Assembly (NCBI RefSeq): GCF_019216885.1
Contig: NZ_JAAQRC020000006.1
Coordinates: 1 to 22,460, forward strand
Reading direction: 5' to 3'
DNA from: Methylobacterium sp. SyP6R
GTDB taxonomy: Bacteria > Pseudomonadota > Alphaproteobacteria > Rhizobiales > Beijerinckiaceae
DNA length: 22,460 nucleotides
Shown: in pieces, positions 1 to 6,468 of the stretch
Layout: each line of letters starts with the position of its first letter
How positions within the stretch are numbered: position 1 is the stretch's first letter
Made by a program: the position numbers and the translations under genes
The notes under the pieces: generated by a model
What the model was told of the DNA's origin: nothing
The model's input: only the letters and a program-made list of their open reading frames with translations
Databases searched by the model: none

Positions 1-265
1 CCGTGCATCTGAGCTTGATGGGGGGCGACCGCAGGGGTAGTTTGCAGACCTTGCCACAAGCATATTGACTTAACGGAATAGTTGCCTCAGGGTAGCATTA
101 TGATCATTCGCAGCTGCCATGCCGTGAGCTATCGCACGCCCTTCCCATAGGGCGGCTGCGTTCGGTTGCGACCGACGATCATACAAAGCCGCCGCATCCC
201 GGCGGCGCTTTCATTTCAAGGCAAGTCTCCGGAGGCGGCGCGTCCACCCACCAGGAGACACAGCT
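1..265. other. Upstream region of tyrS, no gene seen
   Basis: I see no convincing reading frame before tyrS. The stretch holds one terminator-like hairpin (listed separately) and a TTGACT-like hexamer at 66-71 with no good -10 at the right distance, so I do not call a promoter. The tyrS ribosome-binding site AGGAGA sits at about 253-258. Confidence 0.5.
188..211 (+). terminator. GC-rich hairpin with T-rich tail ahead of tyrS
   Basis: A perfect 7-bp stem (GCCGCCG at 188-194, CGGCGGC at 200-206) with a five-base loop is followed by GCTTTCATTTC. It ends about 55 bases before the tyrS start codon. It could end an upstream transcript that lies outside the window, or act as an attenuator in the tyrS leader. 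The sequence alone does not separate these. Confidence 0.5.
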
Positions 266-1519
266 GTGCCGACCCATCGATCCGATTTCGTCCGCACGCT
301 CGCCGAGCGCGGCTTCATCCATCAATGCACCGACCTCGACGGCCTCGACTTGGCGCTGAGCGGACCGCCTCGCGTGGCCTACATCGGCTTCGATGCCACG
401 GCCGACAGCCTGCACACCGGGCACCTCATGCAGATCATGCCGCTGCGCTGGCTGCAGCGCTGCGGCCACAAGCCGATCGTCCTGATCGGCGGTGGCACCA
501 CCCGTATCGGAGATCCGAGCTTCCGCAACAGCAGCCGCCCGCTCCTCGACGACGTGCAGATTGCAGCGAACGTGGCGGGTCTGCGTCAGATTTTTGACCG
601 CTACCTGACCTTCGGGGATAAGGCGACCGACGCAGTGCTCGTCAACAACGCCGATTGGCTCGATACGCTGCACTTCATCCCCTTTCTCCGGGATGTTGGT
701 CGACACTTCTCGGTCAATCGTATGCTGAGTTTCGACAGTGTCCGGACGCGCCTCGACCGTGAGGAACCCCTGTCGCTGCTGGAATTCAACTACATGATCC
801 TCCAGGCCTTCGACTTTCTCGAACTATCACGCCGCCACGGCTGCGTCCTGCAGATGGGCGGCTCGGATCAGTGGGGCAACATCGTCAATGGCATGGAACT
901 CGGTCGCCGGGTCGACCAGCGCCAGCTCTTCGGGCTGACGACGCCGCTGCTCACTACCGCGTCGGGGACGAAGATGGGCAAGACAGCGGGTGGTGCGATC
1001 TGGCTCAACGCGGCTCGCCTGGCGCCATACGGGTTTTGGCAGTTCTGGCGCAACACCGAGGACGCGGATGTCGGACGGTTCCTGCGCCTGTTCACCGACC
1101 TGCCGCTCGACGAGATCGAGCACTTGGAGGCACTGGGAGGGGCAGAGATCAACGTGGCCAAGGCGGTCCTGGCCAATGAGGTGACTAAGCTGGCCCACGG
1201 CGAGGATGCGGCCCTCAAGGCAACGGAGGCCGCGCAGGCGGCCTTTTCAGGCAGTGAGGCTTTGGACGGCCTACCGACGATCCGTGTGGAGCGCGTTGCA
1301 TTTGAACGGGGCGTAGGCGTCGTGGACTTGCTCGTGGCGGCGGGGCTGGCGGGCTCGAAGGGGGAGGCACGTCGCTTGATCGCGGGTCGAGGAGCACGAC
1401 TGAACGATGAGGTGATCGACGACGAGAGTGTGGTCGTCACCCTTGATGACCTGCGGCGGGACGGGTTGAAGCTGAGCTACGGCCGCAAACGGCACGTCGT
1501 CATCCGTGCTGACGCTTGA
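266..1519 (+). CDS. tyrS: Tyrosyl-tRNA synthetase
   Basis: This cytoplasmic class I aminoacyl-tRNA synthetase activates tyrosine with ATP and charges tRNA-Tyr. The 417-residue product is the usual bacterial length. The HIGH-type signature is HTGH at residues 50-53. The KMSKS loop is KMGKT at about 236-240, a form common in proteobacterial TyrRS. The segment WRNTEDADV and the C-terminal S4 RNA-binding domain (about 350-417) are typical of the family. The start is GTG, chosen because AGGAGA lies about 8 bases upstream and because the N-terminus ([18 protein letters not shown]) matches known TyrRS starts. A strong terminator follows the stop. No key residue is missing, so the enzyme should be active. 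What is odd is the setting: it lies beside plasmid maintenance and transfer genes and just before a recombination-site-like repeat. It may be a second, mobile copy, or chromosomal sequence flanking an insertion. Confidence 0.97.
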   Translation: MPTHRSDFVRTLAERGFIHQCTDLDGLDLALSGPPRVAYIGFDATADSLHTGHLMQIMPLRWLQRCGHKPIVLIGGGTTRIGDPSFRNSSRPLLDDVQIAANVAGLRQIFDRYLTFGDKATDAVLVNNADWLDTLHFIPFLRDVGRHFSVNRMLSFDSVRTRLDREEPLSLLEFNYMILQAFDFLELSRRHGCVLQMGGSDQWGNIVNGMELGRRVDQRQLFGLTTPLLTTASGTKMGKTAGGAIWLNAARLAPYGFWQFWRNTEDADVGRFLRLFTDLPLDEIEHLEALGGAEINVAKAVLANEVTKLAHGEDAALKATEAAQAAFSGSEALDGLPTIRVERVAFERGVGVVDLLVAAGLAGSKGEARRLIAGRGARLNDEVIDDESVVVTLDDLRRDGLKLSYGRKRHVVIRADA

Positions 1520-1524
1520 TCGTC

Positions 1525-1551
1525 GGAGGGGCGTGCATGCCCCTCCTCTCT
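1525..1551 (+). terminator. Intrinsic terminator of tyrS
   Basis: GGAGGGGC (1525-1532) pairs perfectly with GCCCCTCC (1539-1546) around a six-base loop, and a pyrimidine tail TCTCTC follows. It begins five bases after the tyrS stop codon. Confidence 0.75.
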
Positions 1552-1570
1552 CACCATAGGCATCTGCAAT

Positions 1571-1700
1571 GGGTCGAAGGCAGCCCCATGAAGCGCCCAT
1601 CGGGGTTCAGTCGGCACGTCTAGCCCATCATCCTGAATGTCGGAAAACACCTGTTTTCCGTACGGCCGAGCCCGATATGCGGAACGACTGCATGGGGTTT
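1571..1700 (+). repeat. Res-like repeat, copy 1 (with near-palindrome 1638-1664)
   Basis: The core is a 27-bp near-palindrome, TGTCGGAAAACA then a 3-base centre then TGTTTTCCGTAC, at 1638-1664. The same core occurs at 20674-20700, in the same orientation, just upstream of a serine recombinase gene, and again at 22441 to the window end. Similarity continues to the right: 1665-1698 resembles 20701-20735, with GCCGAGCC and GCATGGGGT in both. It also continues to the left: 1571-1601 resembles 22387-22414, with GCAGCCCCATGAAG in both. I infer an orphan recombination site or a scar of element integration. Confidence 0.65.
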
Positions 1701-1776
1701 AAGTGTGGGGCCCTAATGGCAACTCGCGCCAACCGGGCGACGAGGGCGAGATCGAGTGTCCCGGCCGGCGGCGCCC

Positions 1777-1983
1777 TCAGCGACGGCCGCCATCGGCTCC
1801 CGGCTTCATGGCCCGCTCGACAGCCTCCATGGCGCTCTCGAAGGCTTTGGCCTCGCTACGGTGGGGCCGGTCGGACCGTTCGATCAGCTTACCGCTCCGG
1901 CGGATCGCCCACTGGAAGTTTCCCTCCGGCTTAGGCAGTGGTGAAACCTCGATGGAGTAGGGGTGCGGGACTTCGTCGGCCAT
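1777..1983 (-). CDS. Small conserved-looking protein, function unknown
   Basis: This 68-residue product has a protein-like composition: a short N-terminal beta-like part (VSPLPKPEGNFQWAIRRSGK), then a charged segment rich in R, S, E and A (SEAKAFESAMEAVERAM) that should form a helix. The pattern of a strand carrying FQWAIRRSGKLIERSD followed by an alanine-rich helix resembles small hypothetical proteins often seen in Rhizobiales. I cannot name a function. The opposite-strand frames over the same bases are less protein-like. No strong ribosome-binding site precedes the ATG at 1983, which lowers certainty about the start. Confidence 0.6.
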   Translation of the reverse strand: MADEVPHPYSIEVSPLPKPEGNFQWAIRRSGKLIERSDRPHRSEAKAFESAMEAVERAMKPGADGGRR

Positions 1984-2233
1984 GGGCGCGCTATGCCAGG
2001 CTCCACGCGGTCACACCATAGCCAAAACGATGTGGGCCCGTTTTTGTGGATTGATGATCAGCTTGGAGGGGATGAGTCTGCCAGCATTTCGGCCTTTGCT
2101 CGCGGCGATCCTTGGTCCGATCTCCCGCCCTCAGGCGTCCTGGTGACCTTCGTGGGCGAGCCCTTCAGGGTGGCAAGACGCTCACGCGGGGACAAGCGGG
2201 GAGCATCGGAGGAGCTACAAGGATACTAACATG

Positions 2234-2282
2234 GTAGCGCTGCAATGCTACAATGCTGTAGCTCTGTGGTGCTTCAGTGCTG
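2234..2282 (+). repeat. Palindromic CAATGCT motif cluster 1
   Basis: The segment contains CAATGCT twice in tandem (2243-2249 and 2251-2257), embedded in overlapping imperfect palindromes such as GTAGCGCTGCAATGCTAC and GCTACAATGCTGTAGC. The same vocabulary recurs before parA (3334-3381), after the ribbon-helix-helix gene (4448-4469) and, as GCATTGC/GCAATGC, at the oriT hairpin. This cluster is likely to bind a plasmid-encoded partition or repressor protein. That is inference. Confidence 0.6.
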
Positions 2283-2406
2283 ACGAAGAGGCTGAGCGGC
2301 ATAGGTGCGTGGCGAGGCCGATCACTTGGCCGCCGGCCTTCGTGAAGGGAGAGGGAGCGCTGCGAGTCCGATCTGCAACGAGCGGATCAAGCTGTCCACG
2401 GTGCAT

Positions 2407-2445
2407 CATAAGCCATTGACTTATGTAGTCCATTGGCTTACGAAT
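2407..2445 (+). promoter_or_regulatory. Promoter and operator of the HigBA-like operon
   Basis: A -35 box TTGACT (2416-2421) and a weak -10 TACGAA (2439-2444) are 17 bases apart and place the start of transcription near the ATG at 2450. The region contains a direct repeat, CCATTGACTTATG (2413-2425) and CCATTGGCTTACG (2430-2442), and an inverted repeat CATAAG/CTTATG (2407-2412, 2420-2425) overlapping the -35 box. This is the layout expected for autorepression by the antitoxin. There is no Shine-Dalgarno sequence before the toxin ATG, so the mRNA may be nearly leaderless. Confidence 0.55.
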
Positions 2446-2449
2446 TCTC

Positions 2450-2809
2450 ATGTCCAAGCCGCTTCACACCGTCGTCGAGACCCCCGACTACCTCGCCGAC
2501 GCGAAACGAGCGGGCATGACCGAGGCGGAGCGCCAACGCTCGATCAACACCTACGCCAAGACGCCGGACTACGGCGACGAAATCCAGGGCTCCGGCGGCT
2601 TTCGCAAAGGTCGGGTCGCCGGCCGCGGCAAGGGCAAGTCGGGCGGTTACCGGGTGGTCTCGATCTACCTCGACGAGACGATCCCCGTGTTCCTCGTTGC
2701 CGTCCTCAGCAAGGGGGATCGCGAAAACTTCACCGATGCGGAGGTTGCCGAGTTCAAGAAGGTGGCCACCGCAATCAAATCGGCTCACCGGCGCAGCAAG
2801 AAGCGCTGA
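2450..2809 (+). CDS. RelE/HigB-like toxin of a type II toxin-antitoxin system
   Basis: The 119-residue product resembles the RelE/HigB-2 superfamily of ribosome-dependent mRNA endonucleases, which cut mRNA when freed from the antitoxin. An N-terminal helical part (DYLADAKRAGMTEAERQRSI) precedes the core, which has basic strands (FRKGRVAGRGKGKSGGYR), a hydrophobic strand IPVFLVAVLSKGDREN and a C-terminal helix (VAEFKKVATAI) ending in a basic tail. The core pattern (RGKGKSGGYRVV, then a strand, then SKGDREN) is characteristic of this group. The antitoxin gene follows directly, in the HigBA order with the toxin first. The operon should be repressed by its own antitoxin through the repeats upstream. 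On a plasmid its likely role is stabilisation. The exact subfamily is not certain. Confidence 0.85.
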   Translation: MSKPLHTVVETPDYLADAKRAGMTEAERQRSINTYAKTPDYGDEIQGSGGFRKGRVAGRGKGKSGGYRVVSIYLDETIPVFLVAVLSKGDRENFTDAEVAEFKKVATAIKSAHRRSKKR

Positions 2810-2840
2810 CGAACCGGCAACCCTCCACATGGTGTCTCCG

Positions 2841-3137
2841 ATGACCGACAGCTTCACCCGCATCCTGAGCGGCGCCAAGAGCGCCTTGGCCTACATGGAG
2901 GGCAATCCTCCCGAGGGGACCGTTGTCCACGTCCCGGAGGATCTGGACGTGGCCGAGATCCGGACCAGGACCGGACTCGCTCAGCCGGCCTTTGCTGCGA
3001 CCATCGGCGTCTCGTTGCACACCCTCCGGAACTGGGAGCAGAAGCGCCGCCGTCCGGAGGGGCCTGCCCGCGTGCTCTTGGCAATGGTCGAGAAGCGGCC
3101 GCAGGTGGTGCGGGAGATCCTTGGCGAGGTGGCCTGA
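2841..3137 (+). CDS. HigA/NadS-like helix-turn-helix antitoxin
   Basis: The 98-residue product (from ATG 2841) carries a Cro/C1-type helix-turn-helix in its second half: IRTRTGLAQPAFAATIGVSL followed by HTLRNWEQKRRRPEGPARVL. This is the standard arrangement of antitoxins paired with RelE/HigB toxins. The N-terminal part (FTRILSGAKSALAYMEG) should bind and neutralise the toxin. It lies 31 bases after the toxin stop and is surely co-transcribed with it. An in-frame ATG at 2829 is an alternative start. I prefer 2841 because MTDSF resembles starts in the family and GGTG lies six bases upstream. It should repress the operon by binding the repeats before the toxin gene. Confidence 0.85.
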   Translation: MTDSFTRILSGAKSALAYMEGNPPEGTVVHVPEDLDVAEIRTRTGLAQPAFAATIGVSLHTLRNWEQKRRRPEGPARVLLAMVEKRPQVVREILGEVA

Positions 3138-3138
3138 T

Positions 3139-3176
3139 CGCCAGCCTTCGACCGCTATCGCCGGACGAGGCTGGCG
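3139..3176 (+). terminator. Inverted repeat after the antitoxin gene
   Basis: CGCCAGCCT (3139-3147) pairs perfectly with AGGCTGGCG (3168-3176), starting two bases after the antitoxin stop. There is no T-run, so it may be a weak or factor-dependent terminator, or an mRNA-stabilising hairpin. The rest of 3177-3333 shows nothing I can interpret. Confidence 0.45.
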
Positions 3177-3333
3177 TCACCGGAGCGGAAGATCTGATGA
3201 CGAAGTTCGGCGAAGGCGAAGTGGATCGACGATCGAGCTGCGGCCGTGCGGAAGGAGTGCCATCAGCTCGGCAGCCGGTAGCGCGAGAGGCAGCTTCATG
3301 CTCGCTCCGGGGCGCATTGGTATGGAGCACCAC

Positions 3334-3381
3334 GCTGTGATGCGATAGCGTTGTAGCGCTACAATGCTATCGCATCACAGC
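3334..3381. repeat. 48-bp near-perfect palindrome upstream of parA (candidate partition site)
   Basis: Two 24-base arms, 3334-3357 and 3358-3381, are complementary at 23 of 24 positions with no loop. The centre is GTAGC|GCTAC and the outer ends are GCTGTGATGCG and CGCATCACAGC. A further GCATCACAG occurs at 3444-3452, over the parA translation start. Its place directly upstream of a ParA/RHH operon and the repetition of its motifs at 2.2 and 4.4 kb suggest a centromere (parS/parC-like) or operator bound by the RHH partner. A role as replication origin is the main alternative. Confidence 0.7.
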
Positions 3382-3407
3382 ACGATGACACCATGCGTTT
3401 GTAGTGC

Positions 3408-3457
3408 TTTCACACTGTGGCGCTTACCTGCTATGGTGCGACAGCATCACAGGTGAG
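3408..3457 (+). promoter_or_regulatory. Probable parA promoter and ribosome-binding site
   Basis: TTTCAC (3408-3413) and CTATGG (3431-3436) are 17 bases apart, fitting the looser alphaproteobacterial -35/-10 pattern. AGGTGAG at 3451-3457 is a good Shine-Dalgarno sequence for the ATG at 3460. The palindrome lies immediately upstream, and a copy of its outer arm overlaps the leader, so autoregulation is likely. Confidence 0.45.
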
Positions 3458-3459
3458 AC

Positions 3460-4104
3460 ATGCGGACCCTGACACTCGTCACGCAGAAGGGAGGCGTCGG
3501 GAAAACGACGCTGGCGGCCTCCCTTGCCGTTGCCGCGGCACAGGCCGGCGAGAAGGTCGTTGCCCTCGATCTCGACCCTCAGGGGTCGCTTGGTGCCTGG
3601 GGCGACACCCGCACGGCTGACGCACCTGCGGTTGATCGGCTGCCCCCCGAGCGGCTTGGTGAACTGCCCGCCATCCTCGAAGCACTAAAGGCTGAGGGCT
3701 ATACCGTCGCGATCCTCGACACTGCGGGCGTGTCCTCGACCGGCGGCAATCTCGCGATGCAGGCCGCGGACCTCGCCCTCGTGCCGGCTCGTCCCTCGCG
3801 CCTCGACCTACAGGCCACGATGCCGACCATCGAGACCCTGATGCGGCTCGGGATGCGGGATCGGTTCGCCTTCGCACTGAACCAATGCCCGCCCGGACGG
3901 TCATCCCGGGCGACAGAGGCGGCCAGCGGCTTGAGCATGTTCGGGGTCCTGGCAGAGCCACCGCTGGCGCAGCGTGCCGACCATCAGGACGCTATCGCTG
4001 CCGGGCAGGGCGTGACCGAGTTCGCTCCGGACGGGAAGGCAGCCGAGGAAATTCGGGCGCTGTGGGCGTGGGTGGATCGCAAGATGAAGGGCAACCGGGC
4101 ATGA
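3460..4104 (+). CDS. parA: ParA-family plasmid partition ATPase
   Basis: The 214-residue product begins MRTLTLVTQKGGVGKTTLAA, which has the deviant Walker A motif KGGVGKTT (residues 10-17) of the ParA/MinD family. A Walker A' aspartate follows in VVALDLDPQGSLGAW and a Walker B-like strand in VAILDTAGVSS. It is the short type (ParF/Soj-like, about 210 residues) without an N-terminal DNA-binding domain. Such ATPases usually pair with a small ribbon-helix-helix centromere-binding protein, and one overlaps it here by four bases (ATGA). ATP-driven binding to nucleoid DNA separates plasmid copies at division. Control is probably by the RHH partner at the palindromic repeats upstream. Confidence 0.95.
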   Translation: MRTLTLVTQKGGVGKTTLAASLAVAAAQAGEKVVALDLDPQGSLGAWGDTRTADAPAVDRLPPERLGELPAILEALKAEGYTVAILDTAGVSSTGGNLAMQAADLALVPARPSRLDLQATMPTIETLMRLGMRDRFAFALNQCPPGRSSRATEAASGLSMFGVLAEPPLAQRADHQDAIAAGQGVTEFAPDGKAAEEIRALWAWVDRKMKGNRA

Positions 4105-4409
4105 GCAAGCGACCCTCCCTGATTGGCGGCCTCACCCTGCCAGGTGCCGAGCCCGCCATGCCCAAGCCCGAAGCTCCCGCCGAACGGGCGGCGCCTGAGA
4201 TCTCTGCGAAGCCGGCCGGCCGGCGCCCTCGCCCTGAGACGGTGCATACGTCCATCTACCTGCCGCGCGAGGTGCATCGCCGGCTGCGCGAGATCGCCTT
4301 CACCCGCGACGTGAAGGTGCATGATGTCATCATGGAGGGGATCGACGCCGCGTTGCAGAAGCACGGGCACCCGTCCGTCGAGGCGCTGAAGGGCGACAAG
4401 AAGGGCTGA
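4101..4409 (+). CDS. Ribbon-helix-helix centromere-binding/repressor protein (ParG/ParB-like)
   Basis: The 102-residue product has a flexible proline/alanine-rich N-terminus (residues 1-45), like the tails of ParG/Omega-type proteins. A compact ribbon-helix-helix domain follows: strand TVHTSIYLPREV, helix HRRLREIAFTR, turn DVKV, helix HDVIMEGIDAALQKHG. Its start codon overlaps the parA stop (ATGA), implying translational coupling. The predicted role is to bind the palindromic repeats, acting as both the adaptor for ParA and the repressor of the operon. I chose ATG 4101 rather than an earlier in-frame start because it gives the overlap and removes a non-protein-like extension into parA. Family-level sequence identity to a named ParG cannot be shown from sight alone. 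Confidence 0.85.
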   Translation: MSKRPSLIGGLTLPGAEPAMPKPEAPAERAAPEISAKPAGRRPRPETVHTSIYLPREVHRRLREIAFTRDVKVHDVIMEGIDAALQKHGHPSVEALKGDKKG

Positions 4410-4447
4410 CGCCTCGGTGCCAGACCGCTACGGCGGTGCGGCGCTAG

Positions 4448-4469
4448 AGCGCTGTAGTGCTACAGTGCT
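4448..4469. repeat. Palindromic motif cluster 3, downstream of the par operon
   Basis: A 22-bp near-palindrome contains CTGTAG-TG-CTACAG flanked by AGCG and TGCT. GATGTTGCAGCACGACAGC follows. The words match those of the motif clusters at 2234-2282 and 3334-3381, so this is likely another binding site of the same protein. The par operon is thus bracketed by related palindromes. Confidence 0.55.
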
Positions 4470-4564
4470 AAGATGTTGCAGCACGACAGCGTTGGGCGTC
4501 GCTTTCGATAAGGGTCGTTCTCGAAAGCGATGGAGCGGGCATGGCCTGATATCTCGCAGCCCGC

Positions 4565-5092
4565 TCAGGGGACGTCGATCGCGAATAGGTCGAGTTGCTG
4601 TGCGCTCACCTGCCGGCGCCGTTGTCGCCGAGCTACGAGGCGAGGAGCAGGATCAGGCTGGACGAAGAGCGGCAAGGCTAGACGAGGCTTCCCGTGCAGC
4701 ACCGCTCCGACGATCTGCCCGCCCTCTGCCCGATGCAGCAGGTAGAGGACGTGGGCCGGTGTCCGCAGGATCTCCTGTCGCAGGGGTTCCGCAGACGGTA
4801 GGCAGGCCAGCGCTGCCAGGAGGCACGGTAGTCCTGCCGCAGCAATCTCCATCGCCTCGAACTCAATCTCGCGCAGGCCCCAGCGCTGGCGGGCAACGCC
4901 GGCCGTTGTGGACGGGAAGGGGTTGGCCGCGAACGCCGTCGCCTCGTCAAGGACGAAGGCTGCGAGACGGTCGCGCTCGGCCATAGCACTGACCCGCAGC
5001 GCATCGGCAAGTCGGCGCTTCTCCTCTGGAATGTCCCTCAACCGCGGCCTCGCCTGGTTCACCGCCAAGCGGGTGAACAGCCATCGGGCCAT
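4565..5092 (-). CDS. Hypothetical protein, function unknown
   Basis: The 175-residue frame reads like a real protein: an alternating charged N-terminal helix (LRDIPEEKRRLADALRV), amphipathic helices such as EIEFEAMEIAAAGLPCLLAA, and segments like RTPAHVLYLLHRAEGGQIVG. The C-terminus is basic and proline-rich. I recognise no family and see no signal peptide or clear membrane segment. It is convergent with the par operon and transcribed away from the candidate rep gene. The plus-strand frames over the same DNA are arginine- and serine-rich in the way shadow frames usually are. A start at ATG 5092 is assumed, without a convincing ribosome-binding site. Confidence 0.6.
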   Translation of the reverse strand: MARWLFTRLAVNQARPRLRDIPEEKRRLADALRVSAMAERDRLAAFVLDEATAFAANPFPSTTAGVARQRWGLREIEFEAMEIAAAGLPCLLAALACLPSAEPLRQEILRTPAHVLYLLHRAEGGQIVGAVLHGKPRLALPLFVQPDPAPRLVARRQRRRQVSAQQLDLFAIDVP

Positions 5093-5227
5093 CTATCCCG
5101 CGGCCTCTGAGGTCGCCAACCCCGCCAAAGTTTGACGAACCGTTGCCGTTCGTGCCGAATGGCTGATTAAGGCGGCTCGCATCCCGCGAGTCGCTACCAG
5201 GAACACCGCCGCGACAGCAGCCACCTG

Positions 5228-5269
5228 AAAAAGCAAGACCCCGGAGGCCTGCCAGGGCCACCAGGGTCT
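5228..5269 (-). terminator. Minus-strand intrinsic terminator
   Basis: AGACCC (minus strand 5269-5264) pairs with GGGTCT (5241-5236), and the inner GGCC pairs with GGCC around a six-base loop. TGC and then TTTTT follow. No protein-coding gene reads into it from the right on this strand, which is why I assign it to the candidate small RNA. Confidence 0.6.
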
Positions 5270-5301
5270 AGAGCCCCGAGGGGGCCGATCCAGCACTCAC
5301 A
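5228..5301 (-). ncRNA. Candidate counter-transcribed RNA in the leader of the putative rep gene
   Basis: On the minus strand a promoter-like pair (TTGACT at 5337-5332, GATGAT at 5313-5308, 18 bases apart) would start an RNA at about 5301. The first potential stem is GCCCC-CTC-GGGGC (5285-5273). A long GC-rich terminator hairpin (5269-5236) follows, and then TTTTT (5232-5228). The predicted RNA is about 74 bases with two stem-loops. It is antisense to the leader of the gene starting at 5437, the same geometry as the ctRNA that limits RepC synthesis in repABC plasmids. I infer copy-number control; no expression evidence exists. Confidence 0.45.
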
Positions 5302-5307
5302 AGCCGG

Positions 5308-5337
5308 ATCATCCCCCGAAATCGCTATGCGAGTCAA
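5308..5337 (-). promoter_or_regulatory. Minus-strand promoter for the candidate ctRNA
   Basis: The -35 hexamer TTGACT matches five of six consensus bases. The -10 candidate GATGAT matches four of six at a spacing of 18. The opposite strand of the same region is the presumed leader of the gene at 5437. Confidence 0.4.
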
Positions 5338-5436
5338 TCTGAAAGCCACGCTTTCGGAAACGGGCTCGGCTTGCCTGTGACGGACCGCCCGACCGGCGGC
5401 GCCGAATGCTGACCCGCGGCCCGAGAGGGCCGAACG

Positions 5437-6162
5437 ATGACGCACGCCTATGCCCGGGGTGGTGGCGAAATACCTGCCCCGAGGGGATTTGATGAGCTGC
5501 ACCAACGGCGTGAGGTGGTGTCCAGCCGGGCCGCCTGGTGCCCCGACAGTGCTGGCCCGTACCGGCTGCCGGCCGGTGTTCGCGATCGGCTGTCCGCAGC
5601 CCTGGCAGGTCGAAAGAACCGGGATGCAGCCTTCTCCCTGGCCGTGTTCCTGGCGCGGTTCTGGAGCAGCCCCAGGCGGCTCCTGTGCGCGATCCCGGTG
5701 GATAGGAGAGCGTTGGCCGAGCATGAGGCTCTAGGGCTCACCGAAGCCCGGGTGCGTGGCGCCCTCGCGGTCCTCGTCGAGGTGGGGTTCCTTGCCCGGT
5801 ACGAGCCCGAGGCAGGCAAGAAGTACCAGCGCACCGAGGGCGGCCTTCAGCGTCGCGCGATCCTGCACAGGTTCGCCGAGGAGTATGCCGTCGCGTTCAC
5901 GGCAGCGAATGCCCGCGCTCAGGCAGCCCGTGGAGCGCCAGCGCCATCCCGCCGGCCAGTACCCTCGCGTCCCCAGCCCCAACGGGCGCCAGCGCCCAAC
6001 GTCGCCGCTCCCAGGGCCATGCCCGCACCCCAAGTCGCCCAAAAGCAACCCCTAGGCGGAAGCCGTGTGATTATGGGCGAGATGGATCGGCGGAATCCAA
6101 CGACGGTCTGCGAAAGATTGGAAGCCGCATTGGAGCGGCTGCGTCGAGGCGTGTACTCATAG
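5437..6162 (+). CDS. Winged-helix-like protein, possible plasmid replication initiator
   Basis: The 241-residue product has a central region that looks like a winged helix-turn-helix. A helix-rich part (RDAAFSLAVFLARFWSSPRR) is followed by ALAEHEALGLTEARVRGALA as helix-turn-helix, then VLVEVGFLARYEPE as wing. The last third is a low-complexity proline/alanine/arginine linker (about 165-215), ending in a short helix (VCERLEAALERLRRG). GAGAGG lies about 8 bases upstream of the ATG. Its position beside parA, with a possible antisense RNA over its leader, is what suggests replication initiation. The sequence itself only supports DNA binding. A transcription regulator is the alternative. Confidence 0.75.
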   Translation: MTHAYARGGGEIPAPRGFDELHQRREVVSSRAAWCPDSAGPYRLPAGVRDRLSAALAGRKNRDAAFSLAVFLARFWSSPRRLLCAIPVDRRALAEHEALGLTEARVRGALAVLVEVGFLARYEPEAGKKYQRTEGGLQRRAILHRFAEEYAVAFTAANARAQAARGAPAPSRRPVPSRPQPQRAPAPNVAAPRAMPAPQVAQKQPLGGSRVIMGEMDRRNPTTVCERLEAALERLRRGVYS

Positions 6163-6468
6163 GCCGGCGAAGCATTGGAAACGTGGCAAAGCTCTGCCGA
6201 GAGGCAGGGTCGCAGGCCAGGCAGTGCCTCATCCGGACCAGGTTGAGATTCGCAGCATCGAGTCCGTGGCATGTGCCCTCAGCATGCGGGTCGCAGGCCG
6301 CGTTCGTTCAACCGGACAGACTGCTCCCTCGTGCGTGCAGCCGCGCTATCGCAACCCGTCATAGCTGAGTCAGTGCTGGGCTTTGGAGTCCGAGAATCCG
6401 CTCGGAATCGGCAGATCACCTCCGAGGAAGGATCATGCTGTCCTGAACCACGAATCCGCCGCGGGGGC
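6163..6468. other. Non-coding gap between convergent genes
   Basis: This 306-base stretch lies between the stops of two convergent genes. Open frames here are short and lack ribosome-binding sites. I see no strong hairpin, repeat or promoter. Confidence 0.4.

Larger units (their letters stand above)
1984..2449. other. Non-coding stretch with palindromic repeats before the toxin gene
   Basis: No frame here is clearly coding. A plus-strand frame at 1963-2229 is open but has no ribosome-binding site and no recognisable pattern. The stretch contains a motif cluster at 2234-2282 and the promoter/operator of the toxin-antitoxin operon at 2407-2444, both listed separately. Confidence 0.5.

Noticed and set aside
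66..94. A sigma-70 promoter for tyrS at TTGACT (66-71)
   Set aside because: No acceptable -10 hexamer lies at 16-18 bases, and a terminator-like hairpin lies between it and the gene.
1963..2229. An 88-residue plus-strand frame downstream of tyrS
   Set aside because: It has no ribosome-binding site, starts inside the opposite gene, and has no recognisable pattern. It is possible but not supportable.
4417..4986. A plus-strand 189-residue frame over 4.4-5.0 kb
   Set aside because: It is arginine/serine-rich shadow text beginning in the palindromic repeats. The minus-strand frame is more protein-like.
5093..5296. A 67-residue minus-strand frame (GTG start) with a possible membrane helix, ending directly before the gene at 5092
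   Set aside because: A strong intrinsic terminator with T-run lies inside it and no good ribosome-binding site exists. The candidate small RNA explains the region better.
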